Shown in pieces: positions 11,401 to 23,352 of a DNA stretch of 64,000 bases. The stretch spans positions 30,755,456 through 30,819,455 of the forward strand of contig CM049312.1 of assembly GCA_026874595.1 (NCBI GenBank). Direction: 5' to 3'. This stretch comes from Sipunculus nudus. Its lineage: Eukaryota; Annelida; Sipuncula; Golfingiida; Sipunculidae. The stretch's first letter is position 1; the number at the start of each line of letters is the position of its first letter. The translations under genes were made by a program, and so were the position numbers. Below the pieces are notes generated by a model, which saw only the letters and a program-made list of their open reading frames with translations, made no database searches and had not been told where the DNA came from.

Positions 11401-14400
11401 CTCAAAGTCGCCTGCTTGCTGGTTCTTACGCCTTACATAGAGCATTCTACAGGCCACAGCTTTGACGGAATCCTTTTGAAACTGAGACATCTCATGTCAT
11501 ACACTAATAATACGAAACGCATTTGTCGTCTTCGGAATATGTCTGCTAGAGGGCGCTACAGTCGAGCCTCCCAAGTATATCATTAATTCGCCATACCTCG
11601 TAAACTATAAATATAAATTACATAAATTATAACTCATTTTCTTCCTTTGAATCTTCTCAATAACTAGCTTATGTTATCTGGTGTCAATCTTGTCTCACAA
11701 AGTCAGTATGTCTGTCTGTTCGTCTTTTGTTGTCAGCTTTGTCTGCTTGCCTGTTCTTTTGTCTCATATGTCATTCTACGGGCCACATATTCTCAGCAAT
11801 GTCTCTGAGAGTCATTCCATCAATAGAAAACCGACAATATGTTCTGTCTATCCGTCTGTGTTTCACTTCCGAATTCCGGCAAGCGTTCGACCTATGGTCG
11901 TCTAGTTTGTTTGTTTGTTTGTTTGTTTGTCACCACTCTCCTGGCCACAATTTTGCCACAATAACCTTGAAACTTACAGGGATGTTCGAAAACGTAATTT
12001 CTAGGTGCCCTATTGTTTTTGGTCAACATTGCTCCAAGGTCAAGGGTCAAGGTCACGACAGGTATGGTTAACGGTTTTTGCACTATAACTTCGCCATAAA
12101 TAGGCTTATCCACTTCTGCAATAGCTCATTTTTTTCGTCCTCACCTGGCCTTTCTTTTGACATGTAGCTTAATTAAATTTGCCGTTACCATGGTTACATT
12201 TTTTGGGCAAAAATCATGGAAATTGGAAATAACACGACCATTTTTTTGTAACTTTGTCAATTTTTAAGCTACAGACGTCTGGTTTTGGTCATTATGTACC
12301 TTATGGGCAGCTTGACAGGATAAAACTGAAAGTCTCGCCAAATCTCGCACCATTTCTCGTCAAACGAGAGTCTTCGAGATTTCATTAAATATGACCTACA
12401 GGTTGCATTTTTTTAACAATGGCTTTGAAATTGATATATTTTGTGTTATTTATAAATATCTCGAAATCAGTTTTCCATTTTTTGGAAATAGCCACCAGGG
12501 GGCGTGGTACATGAAACACTGTAACATGTCATTTTTCTGCAATATCTCAAAAAATATTAAACGTGACACCATTTTTTTTGGTCGTATCTGAAACTAGGAA
12601 CATTGGCTTATCTCTTCGCACATGTTGCTTTGTGCTGCCGTTACCATGGTTACCAAATTTTGGGGTAAAACTTGACAATCTGAAAATTCGGAGTTTTCCA
12701 GATTCTATCTCTGTTGATATTTGCGATAGAAAGGTCTGGTTTTTGGCGTTAGACAGCATCCCTCTAGTTCTAAGCCGTTCAATCGCAAGTCTCGTCATAT
12801 CTCGCACCGTTTCTCGTGAAACGAGAACACGTGACCATTCAAAGAAATGCCTATAATTCTGTCATTTTTCACGCTACAGACACATGGTTTGCAGCGCTGG
12901 ATAGCGGCTGACACTCGCAGTCACATTCAGGGGTCACATTGTTAGTCTCGTCAAATCTCGCGCCGTTTTTCGCCATACCACGAAGACACTCGCCGTCGCC
13001 GCAAGTGGCGGCAGGGTCCTTACGGTGGGCGGCCGGCGTGTGCAGCGGTCCGTGACGGCCTCTCCGGGCCCCATCTATGATCATACATGTTGGAGGCACA
13101 GTCCATACTTTATTGCTTGCCGGAAATCTTCGATTTCCGCAAGCATATTGGTCAGTTGCGTATGTCTGTTTGTCTGTCTGTCTGTTTGTTGCTTGCCGGA
13201 ATCAAAGATTTCGGCAAGCATATTGGTCAGTTGCGTATGTCTGTTTGTCTGTCTGTTTGTTTGTTTGTTTGTCACCACTCTCCTGGCCACAATTTTGCCA
13301 CAATAACCTTGAAACTTACAGGGATGTTGGAAAATATAATTTCTAGGTGCCCTATTGTTTTTGGTTAAAATAGGTCAAAGGTCAAGGTCAAGGTCGTCAA
13401 AACTTCTCAAAATGGTTTTTTCTTCATATCTTTGTGACTATTAGTCGTATCTACTTCAACAATAGCTCATTTTAATCGTCATTCCAAGGCCTGTCATCTG
13501 GTGTGTAGCTGACTCAAATTTGCCGTAACCATGGTTACAATTTTTTGGGGAAAAGTCATGATATTCGAAAATAAGGGATCTTATTTTTCTAACTTTGTCA
13601 GTTTTAAAGCTAGAGTGATCTAGTTTTCTGCATCAGGTAGCATTCAACTAGTACTACAAGATTTTATTACAAGTCTTGCAGTATCTCGTAAAATTTCTCG
13701 TGAATAGAGATATTTCGAGATTTCATTCATCTTGCGCCAAAGGCCACATTATTGCAGGAATCTTTTTGAAACTGACATATCATAAGTCCTACACTAGTAT
13801 CTCGAAATTGTTTTTTCATTTTTTGAATATGGCTGCTAGGGGGCGCTGCACACGACCCTCACACAGATATCATTACATTGGCCATATCTCTAAAACCCAA
13901 AGCCTCAATTACATAAACTATAGCTTATTTTTTCCCTCTGAGTCTTCTCCATAAACTGATAATGTCATCTGATCTCAATGTTGTGTCACTTTGTCATTGT
14001 GTCCGTCTGTTTGTCAGTTGTCCTCAAATTCGCCTGCTTGCTCTTGCGTCTCACATATAGCATTCTACAGGCCACAGTTTTGAAAGAATCCTTTTGAAAC
14101 TATTACATCTTAAGTCTTGCACTAATATCTCGAAACCAATTTTTCATTTTCCGGATATGGCCGCTAGGGGGCGCTGAACTCGAACCTCTCCCAACATATC
14201 ATGCTTTGGCAATATCTCCAAAACTATAAACCTCAGTTACATAAACTGTAGCTTTTTTCTTCCTTTGAGTCTTCTCCATAACCTGGAGAAGTCATCTGGA
14301 CTCAATTTTGAGTCACTTTGTCAGTGTTTTCGTCTGTTTGTCAGTTGTCCTCAAATTCGCCTGCTTGTTGGCTCTTGCGTCTCACATATAAGCATTCTGT

Positions 14401-15205
14401 AGGCCACAGTTTTGACGGAATCCTTTTGAAACTATTACATCTTATGTCTTACACTAATATCTAGAAATAAATTTTTCATTTTCCGCATATGGCCACTAGT
14501 GGGCGCTGCACATGACTGTCACACACATACCATTGTATTGGCCATAACTCTACACCCAAAGCCTCAGTTACATAAGCTATAGCTTATTTTCTTCCTTTGA
14601 GTCTTCTCCATAGCCTGATTAAGGCATCTGGTTTCAATCTTCTGTCACTTTGTCAGTGTGTCCATCTGTTTGTCCGTTATCCTCAAAGTCGCCTGCTTGC
14701 TGGTTCTTACGCCTTACATAGAGCATTCTACAGGCCACAGCTTTGACGGAATCCTTTTGAAACTGAGACATCTCATGTCATACACTAATAATACGAAACG
14801 CATTTGTCGTCTTCGGAATATGTCTGCTAGAGGGCGCTACAGTCGAGCCTCCCAAGTATATCATTAATTCGCCATACCTCGTAAACTATAAATATAAATT
14901 ACATAAATTATAACTCATTTTCTTCCTTTGAATCTTCTCAATAACTAGCTTATGTTATCTGGTGTCAATCTTGTCTCACAAAGTCAGTATGTCTGTCTGT
15001 TCGTCTTTTGTTGTCAGCTTTGTCTGCTTGCCTGTTCTTTTGTCTCATATGTCATTCTACGGGCCACATATTCTCAGCAATGTCTCTGAGAGTCATTCCA
15101 TCAATAGAAAACCGACAATATGTTCTGTCTATCCGTCTGTGTTTCACTTCCGAATTCCGGCAAGCGTTCGACCTATGGTCGTCTAGTTTGTTTGTTTGTT
15201 TGTTT

Positions 15206-16400
15206 GTTTGTTTGTTTGTCACGACTCTCCAGGTCACATTTTTGCATCAATCAACTTGAAACTTACAGGCTTGATTGATAAACCGATTTCTAGGTGCCCT
15301 ATTGTTTTTGGTCAACATTGCTCCAAGGTCAAGGTTCAAGGTCACGACAAGTATGGTTAACGGTTTTTGCACTATAACTTTGCCATAAATAGGCGTATCC
15401 ACTTCTGCAATAGCTAATTTTTTTCGTCATCACCTGGCCTTTCTTCTGACATGTAGCTTACTTAAATTTGCCGTAACCATGGTTACATTTTTTGGGCAAA
15501 AATCATGGAAATTGGAAATAACACGACCATTTTTTGTAACTTTGTCAATTTTTAAGCTACAGACGTCTGGTTTTGGTCATTATGTACCTTATAGGCAGCT
15601 TGACATGATAAAACTAAAAGTCTCGCCAAATCTCGCACCATTTCTTGCCAAACGAGAGTTTCCGAGATTTCATTAAATATGACCTACAGGCCGCATTTTT
15701 TTAACAGTGGCTTTGAAATTGATATATTTTCTGTCATTTATAAATATCTCGAAATCAATTTTTCATTTTTGGGAAATAGCCACCAGGGGGCGTGGTACAT
15801 GAAACACTGTAACATATCATTTTTCTGCAATATCTCAAAAAATATTAAACGTGACACCATTTTTTTTTGTGGTATCTGAAACTAGGAACATTGGCTTATT
15901 GCTCCGCACATGTAGCTTTGTACTGCCGTTACCATGGTTACCAAATTTTGGGGTAAAACGTGACAACTTGAAAATACGAAGTTTACCTGCTTCTATCTCT
16001 GTTGATATTTGCCATAGAAAGGTCTGGTTTTCGGCGTTAGACAGCATCCGTCTAGTTCTTAGTCATTCAATCGCAAGTCTCGTCATATCTCGCACCGTTT
16101 CTCGTGAAACGAGAACACGTGACCATTCAAAGAAATGCCTATAATTCTGTCATTTTTCACGCTACAGACACATGGTTTGCAGCGCTGGATAGCAGCTGAC
16201 ACTCGCAGTCACATTCAGGGGTCACATTGTTAGTCTCGTCAAATCTGGCGCCGTTTTTCGCCAAACCACGAAGACACGTGCCGTCGCCGCAAGTGGCGGC
16301 AGGGTCCTTACGGTGGGCGGCCGGCGTGTGCAGCGGTCCGTGACGGCCTCTCCGGGCCCCATCTATTATCATACATGTTGGAGGCACAGTCACAACTTTA
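15206..16400 (+). repeat. Diverged partial copy of the 3281-bp unit
   Basis: This resembles 5369-6550 over its whole length, including the CCACCAGGGGGCG site (15780-15792) and the GC-rich patch. It differs by many substitutions and begins with the CACGACTCTCCAGG variant of the body. The 330-bp sub-array is absent, so the unit breaks off before it. Confidence 0.8.
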
Positions 16401-18920
16401 TTGCTTGCCGGAAATCTTCGATTTCGGCAAGCATGTTCGTCAGTTGCGTATGTCTGTTTGTCTGTTTGTCTGTTTGTTGCTTGCCGGAAATCTTCGATTT
16501 CGGCAAGCATGTTCGTCAGTTGCGTATGTCTGTTTGTTGCTTGCCGGAAATCTTCGATTTCGGCAAGCATGTTCGTCAGTTGCGTATGTCTGTTTGTCTT
16601 TTTGTTTGTTTGTTTGTTTGTTTGTTTGTTTGTTTGTTTGTTTGTCACGACTCTCCAGGTCACACTTTTGCATCAATCAACTTGAAACTTACAGGCTTGA
16701 TTGACAAACCGATTTCTAGGTGCCCTATTGTTTTTGGTCAACATTGCTCCAAGGTCAAGGGTCAAGGTCACGACAGGTATGGTTAACGGTTTTTGCACTA
16801 TAACTTCGCCATAAATAGGCTTATCCACTTCTGCAATAGCTCATTTTTTTCGTCATCACCTGGCCTTTCTTTTGACATGTAGCTTACTTAAATTGGCCGT
16901 TACCATGGTTACATTTTTTGGGCAAAAATCACGGAAATTGGAAATAACACGACCATTTTTTGTAACTTTGTCAGTTTTTAAGCTAGGCAGATCTAGTTTT
17001 CGGCATTTTGTTCCACATGACCAGCTTGACACGACAGAACTGAAAGTCACGCCAAATCTCGCGCCATATCTCGTCAAACGAGAAAAAACGAGACTTCGCG
17101 AAAATGCTTATAACTCGGCGACTTTTACAGCTGGACAGGTCTGGTTTTCGGCATTTCGTTCCACCAATCAAGCTTGACACGACAGAGCTGCAAGACAGGC
17201 CAAATCTCGCACCGTATCTCGTCAAACGAGAAAACACGGGATTTCACGGAAATGCTTATAACTGGGCCAGTTTTACAGCTAGACACGTCTGGTTTTCGGC
17301 ATTTAGTTCCACTAGACCAGCTTGACACGACAGATATGCAAGTGCCGTTACCATGGTTACATTTTTTGGGCAAAAATCATGGAAATTGGAAATAACACGA
17401 CCATTTTTTGTAACTTTGTCAGTTTTTAAGCTAGGCAGATCTAGTTTTCGGCATTTTGTTCCACATGACCAGCTTGACACGACAGAACTGAAAGTCACGC
17501 CAAATCTCGCGCCATATCTCGTCAAACGAGAAAAAACGAGACTTCGCGGAAATGCTTATAACTCGTCGACTTTTACAGCTAGACAGGTCTGGTTTTCGGC
17601 ATTTCGTTCCACCAAACAAGCTTGACACGACAGAGCTGCAAGACAGGCCAAATCTCGCAGCGTATCTCGTCAAACGAGAAAACACGGGATTTCACGGAAA
17701 TGCTTATAACTGGGCCAGTTTTACAGCTAGACACGTCTGGTTTTCGGCATTTAGTTTCACTAGACCAGCTTGACACGACAGATATGCAAGTCTGGCAAAA
17801 TCTCGCACCGTATCTCGTCAAACGAGAAAACACGAGAGTACACGGAAATGCTTATAACTCGGCGACTTTTACAGCTAGACGGATCTAGTTTTCGCCATTT
17901 CGTAACGTTTGGCCGTCTTGACATAATAAAACTGCTCGTCTTGCCAAATCTCGTACTATATCTGGTCAAATGTGGAAAAACAAGATTTCACAGAAATGCA
18001 TATAAGTCGGCGACTTTCACGGCTAGACAGGTCTAGTTTTTGGCATTTATTAACATTTGGACGGCTTGACATGACAAACCTGCAAGACTGGCCAAATCTT
18101 GCACCATATCTCGTCAAACGATAAAAAAGGAGATTTCACAGAAATGCTAATAACTCGGCGACTTTTACAGCTAGACAGATGTAGTTTTCGCCATTTCATA
18201 ACATTTAGAGAGTTTCATATTACAAATCTACAAGACTGGCCAAATCCGGCACCATATCTCGTCAAACGAGAAAACACGAGAGTACACGGTAATGCTTATA
18301 ACTCGGCGACTTTTACAGCTAGACGGATCTAGTTTTCGCCATTTCGTAACGTTTGGCCGTCTTGACATAATAAAACTGCTCGTCTTGCCAAATCTCGTAC
18401 TATATATCGTCAAGCGAGAAAAAAACATGATTTCACGTAAAAGCTGATAACACGGCGACTTTTGCAGCTAGACAGGTCTAGTTTCCGGCATTTTGTAATA
18501 TTTGACAAACCTGACATGACAAAACTGGAAATCTCGCCAAAGCTCGCACCATTTCCCGTCAAACGAGAAAACACGAGATTTCATGCAAATGCTTATAACT
18601 CAGCGGCTTTTATAGCTAGACAGGTCTAGTTTTCGGCATTTCATATCATTTGGCCAGCTTGACATGACAAACCTGAAAACGTCTCACTGCTTCTTGTCAA
18701 ACGAGATTAACGGGATTTCATGAAAAAATTTTGAACTTGGTCCCTTTTACACTAGAAAGATATGCAGCTTTTAAAGGTCAGCACGCATAAATAAACATAT
18801 TATCCGTTTCTGCTGCCCCCACAATGTTGCTCATTCATATGACTGTTTCTACATGCACTCTCTGTCTATCTGTCTGTATCATTTCCATTTCCGGCAAGCG
18901 CGTGACCTCTGGTCATCTTG
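16401..18920 (+). repeat. Second 148-bp-array module
   Basis: Same plan as 2631-5190: three 5' hairpin copies (16401, 16477, 16537), TTTG tract, body with AGGTCA half sites, a 148-bp array (about 16980-18690), and a 3' tail with hairpin TGACC-TCT-GGTCA at 18903-18915. The array includes a second copy of the GTTACCATGGTTAC body segment near 17345, at the same place as in module 1, so the module arose by copying module 1 or their common parent. Confidence 0.88.
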
Positions 18921-21374
18921 TCTTTTTGTTTGTTTGTTTGTTTGTTTGTTTGTTTGTTTGTTTGTTTGTTTGTCACGACTCTCCAGGTCACACTTTTGCA
19001 TCAATCAACTTGAAACTTACAGGCTTGATTGACAAACCGATTTCTAGGTGCCCTATTGTTTTTGGTCAACATTGCTCCAAGGTCAAGGGTCAAGGTCACG
19101 ACAGGTATGGTTAACGGTTTTTGCACTATAACTTCGCCATAAATAGGCGTATCCACTTCTGCAATAGCTCATTTTTTTCGTCATCACCTGGCCTTTCTTT
19201 TGACATGTAGCTTTCTTAAATTTGCCGTTACCATGGTTACATTTTTTGGGCAAAAATCATGGAAATTGGAAATAACACGACCATTTTTTGTAACTTTGTC
19301 AGTTTTTAAGCTAGGCAGATCTAGTTTTCAGGATTTTGTTCCACATGACCAGCTTGATACGACAGAACAGAAAGTCACGCCAAATCTCGCGCCATATCTC
19401 GTCAAACGAGAAAAAACGAGACTTCGCGGAAATGCTTATAACTCGGCGACTTTTACAGCTAGACAGGTCTGGTTTTCGGCATTTCGTTCCACCAAACAAG
19501 CTTGACACGACAGAGCTGCAAGACAGGCCAAATCTCGCACCGTATCTCGTCAAACGAGAAAACACGGGATTTCACGGAAATGCTTATAACTGGGCCAGGT
19601 TTACAGCTAGACACGTCTGGTTTTCGGCATTTAGTTCCACTAGACCAGCTTGACACGACAGATATGCAAGTCTGGCAAAATCTCGCACCGTATCTCGTCA
19701 AACGAGAAAACACGAAATTTCACGGAAATGCTTATAACTCGGCCAGTTTTACAGCTAGACACGTCTGGTTTCCGGCATTTCCTTCCACATGACCAGCTTG
19801 ACACGATAGATGTGCAAGTCAGGCCAAATCTCGCACCCTATCTCGTCAAACGAGAAAACACGAGATTTCACGGAAATGCTTATAACTCGGCGAGTTTTAC
19901 AGATAGACACGTCTGGTTTTCGGCATTTTGTTCCACTAGACCAGCTTGACACGACAGACATGCGTGTCAGGCAAAATCTCGCACCGTATCCCGTCAAACG
20001 AGAAAAAACGAGATTTCACGGAACTGCAGCTAGACAGGTCTAGTTTTCGGCATTTAGTTCCACATGACACGCTTGACATGACAGAACTCCAAGTCAGTCA
20101 CAATCTCGCACCGTATCTCGTCAAACGAGAAAAAACGAGATTTCACGGAAATGCTTATAACTCGGCGACTTTTACAGCTACGCAGGTCTAGTTTTCGGCA
20201 TTTCATAACATATGACCAGCTTGACACGCCAGAATAGAGATCAGGCCAAATCTCGCACCATATCTCGTCAAGCGAGAAAAAAACGAGATATCATGGAAAT
20301 GCTTATAACTAGGCGACTTTTACAGCTACTCAGGTCTAGTTTTTGGCATTTGGTAACATTCGGCCAAATTTGACATAGTAAAACTGCGATACTTGGCGAA
20401 ATCTCGCACTATATCTGGTCAAATGTGGAAAAACGAGATTTCACAGAAATGCATATAAGTCGGCGACTTTCACGGCTAGACAGGTCTAGTTTTTGGCATT
20501 CATTAACATTTGGACGGCTTGACATGACAAACCTGCAAGACTGGCCAAATCTCGCACCATATCTCGTCAAACGATAAAAAAGGAGATTTCACAGAAATGC
20601 TAATAACTCGGCGACTTTTACAGCTAGACAGATGTAGTTTTCGCCATTTCATAACATTTAGAGAGTTTGACATGACAAACCTGCAAGACTGGCCAAATCC
20701 TGCACCATATCTCGTCAAACGAGAAAACACGAGAGTACACGGAAATGCTTATAACTCGGCGACTTTTACAGCTAGACGGATCTAGTTTTCGCCATTTCGT
20801 AACGTTTGGCCGTCTTGACATAATAAAACTGCTCTTCTTGCCAAATCTCGTACTATATCTCGTCAAGCGAGAAAAAAACATGATTTCACGTAAATGCTGA
20901 TAACACGGCGACTTTTGCAGCTAGACAGGTCTAGTTTCCGGCATTTTGTAATATTTGACAAACCTGACATGACAAAACTGGAAATCTCCCCAAAGCTCGC
21001 ACCATTTCCCGTCAAACGAGAAAACACGAGATTTCATGCAAATGCTTATAACTCAGCGGCTTTTATAGCTAGACAGGTCTAGTTTTCGGCATTTCATATC
21101 ATTTGGCCAGCTTGACATGACAAACCTGAAAACGTCTCACTGCTTCTTGTCAAACGAGATTAACGGGATTTCATGAAAAAATTTTGAACTTGGTCCCTTT
21201 TACACTAGAAAGATATGCAGCTGTTAAAGGTCAGCATGCATAAATAAACATATTATCCGTTTCTGCTGCCCCCACAATGTTGCTCATTCATAGGACTGTT
21301 TCTACATGCACTCTCTGTCTATCTGTCTGTATCATTTCCATTTCCGGCAAGCGTGTGACCTCTGGTCATCTTGT
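18921..21374 (+). repeat. Third 148-bp-array module
   Basis: This module begins directly with a long TTTG tract and lacks the 5' hairpin copies. The body follows, then a 148-bp array at about 19310-21150, the longest of the three and lacking the inserted body segment. The 3' tail has its hairpin at 21356-21368, and the insertion ends at CATCTTG. The next bases align again with copy B. Confidence 0.88.
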
Positions 21375-23292
21375 TTGGATTTTTTTTCTGATAGCCGACT
21401 CTTTACGTTTCTCGAAGCGATATAGACACTAGTAAGGTTTTAGTGTCAGTTAAATATCTTTACATGTTTATTTATGTCCAGAAATCCAGTGAATCTCAAG
21501 GTCATTGTTATATCAAACTTATCATGAAAAAAATTTGCGGTATCGTTCAGCATTAAGTTAAAGTTGCATTTTAATGGTCCTGTCAAGCGCACGTGTGGTG
21601 TAATGAAAACTACTTTTTCAATTTCCTGAGGAAGCATCAAATTCATCAATTGTTAATTGGTCAGTTACCAGATCAATTAAGGACAAGGAAGGTGAACGTC
21701 TTATTTCAGCTAGATTTTAATTAAGAGTAAATTTAACCTAATTTTTAATAAGAGTAGGGGTAGCGTAGTGTTTTTGAGTCAAAAACAGAAGTATATTCAT
21801 TCCGCGAAACGATAAAACAATGTTAACGGTTACGTTGAAAGGACAACGTAACGGCGCTACTTTATGTCTGGCCCCCTAATATCTCTGACGGGATGGGAAT
21901 AATTTGGCTAGATAATAAGGCTTCTCTCAATGTGAATACAGAAGCGTTTGCGGTTTGTTAATAAAAATGCAGAAATGTTCATGGATTATGAAAGAAGCGA
22001 CAAATCATCCAAGTAATCGATTTATAGGCAAGGTATAAATAATCACACGAGTAATTTAGAAAAAGACTTTCTAAGTTTAAGGTATTGTTCTATCAATATA
22101 CAAATAAATTAACATTAAACAACGCATCCCCCCCCCCCCGAATCATGTATATCTGATTATGCTGCCATCTGGGGGCATATTGTTACACTAAATGTCAAAC
22201 ATTGGGGAAACCCTTCAAATTGAGTTTGACATGTCTTCGATACGAAACTGTTTACGTTTTTTCTATGGGTTGAACGTTTGTTCCCAAGGTAACCTTACAA
22301 CTTAAAACTCGTTTGATCTGATTTTCTTCAACATATTATAGCCGCCTTTTTATCAGGAACGGGGAACAAATGTTTTGATATTCTGCCGAGAGAGATGAAC
22401 TCATTAATTTTGGTATGCCCAAAGCTTATTGTACATGATAGAAACCCCACAGTAAAAGCAAATGCGATGATGGTCAGTTACGTGCCAAAAAGTCGTCCTT
22501 GCTGGGAGCCAAATGTATTAAGAACAAAGTTCCTCGTTAATGCAACCAATAAGCATGAGCTGTGCCAACCTGAATTGAGGTAGTCAAATACAGGATGTGA
22601 AACCAGAAGCAGGCTTTAGAGGCAAACGGAAAGTTTTCTTTGTGAAGCCCGGTCGGACGTATTTAAGGCTTGAAGAAACACTATGCGACGTGGCATTGTG
22701 ATTTAGGCTTGATTCGGCACTTTTGCATGTGGTCTCGTGATTAAGGCTAGATGAGACACATCTGGACGTGGCTTTGATATTTGAGCTTGATGGGACACTG
22801 CGGGACGTGGCCTCGTGACTTAGGCTTGTTGAGGCACTAATGGACGCGGCCTCGTGATTAGACTTGATCAGGCACTTATGGACGGGAAAGGGGTGTCGGG
22901 AGGGGGGGGGGGGGGGGGAGGGTAATCCAGGACCCCCATAATTAAAAAAACTCAAAGAAAAAAATGGTCCTGTATAGGAAGGGTCCAGGAAGTCAAATGT
23001 GGTCTGAAACCGCTTCTGGATCCTATATTTGTCAAGAGCTGAAAATAAATCATTGAAACTGGATTAACATGATTTCAGTTCGGTCAGAATCATAATGAAA
23101 TGTATATTAACAAATTATATATTGTTAAAAAAAACATTTATATTGAGAAGAATGTTTATCTTTTACTTATTCATAGTAAGATTTCCTTTTTTCTAAGAGG
23201 AGACCAGACGCGTTTGAAACATCCAGAACAGCTACTATTCCGATAGCTGTAAAAACGTTGTTTTAACCCTCCATCCAATACAAACAACCTTT

Positions 23293-23295
<3 letters not shown>

Positions 23296-23348
<53 letters not shown>
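23296..23348. repeat. (TA)n microsatellite
   Basis: About 26 TA dinucleotides. The orthologous position in copy B (50830-50896) also carries a TA tract, so it predates the duplication. Confidence 0.97.

Positions 23349-23352
<4 letters not shown>

Larger units (their letters stand above)
5369..15205 (+). repeat. Tandem array: three copies of a 3281-bp unit
   Basis: Landmarks repeat with an exact 3281-base step. CACCACTCTCCTGGCC begins at 5369, 8650 and 11931, and the CCACCAGGGGGCG site lies at 5930, 9211 and 12492. I found no difference between the copies by eye. Each unit holds two module bodies, a GC-rich patch (about 6403-6520 in copy 1), a hairpin/microsatellite junction (about 6551-6715) and a four-copy 330-bp sub-array (about 7160-8400). 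A diverged fourth partial copy follows at 15206-16400. Identity this high means very recent amplification, conversion, or assembly duplication. No protein gene is apparent. Confidence 0.92.
2631..21374. mobile_element. 18.7 kb composite insertion of hairpin-satellite modules
   Basis: Copy B reads straight across this point (47686-47700), so the whole block was gained by copy A or lost from B. Its outer ends are inverted: GCTTGCCGGAAAT near 2633 and ATTTCCGGCAAGC near 21340-21352. No target-site duplication is evident. The layout is one 148-bp-array module (2631-5190), a 3281-bp unit in three copies (5369-15205), a diverged partial unit (15206-16400), and two more 148-bp-array modules (16401-18920, 18921-21374). 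Hairpins near both ends, internal minisatellites, microsatellites and lack of a TSD resemble non-autonomous Helentron/Helitron-like elements. That family assignment is inference. No transposase, Rep or helicase frame is visible. Confidence 0.7.

Noticed and set aside
2631-21374. CRISPR-like array (short palindromic repeats at regular spacing)
   Set aside because: The 148-bp units are homologous along their full length, not short repeats with unique spacers, and the setting is an intron-rich animal genome.
22584-22955. 123-codon serine-rich frame on the minus strand
   Set aside because: It is made by a degenerate repeat (GACGTGGC...GTGATTTAGGCTTGATGAGACAC type) and is interrupted in copy B.
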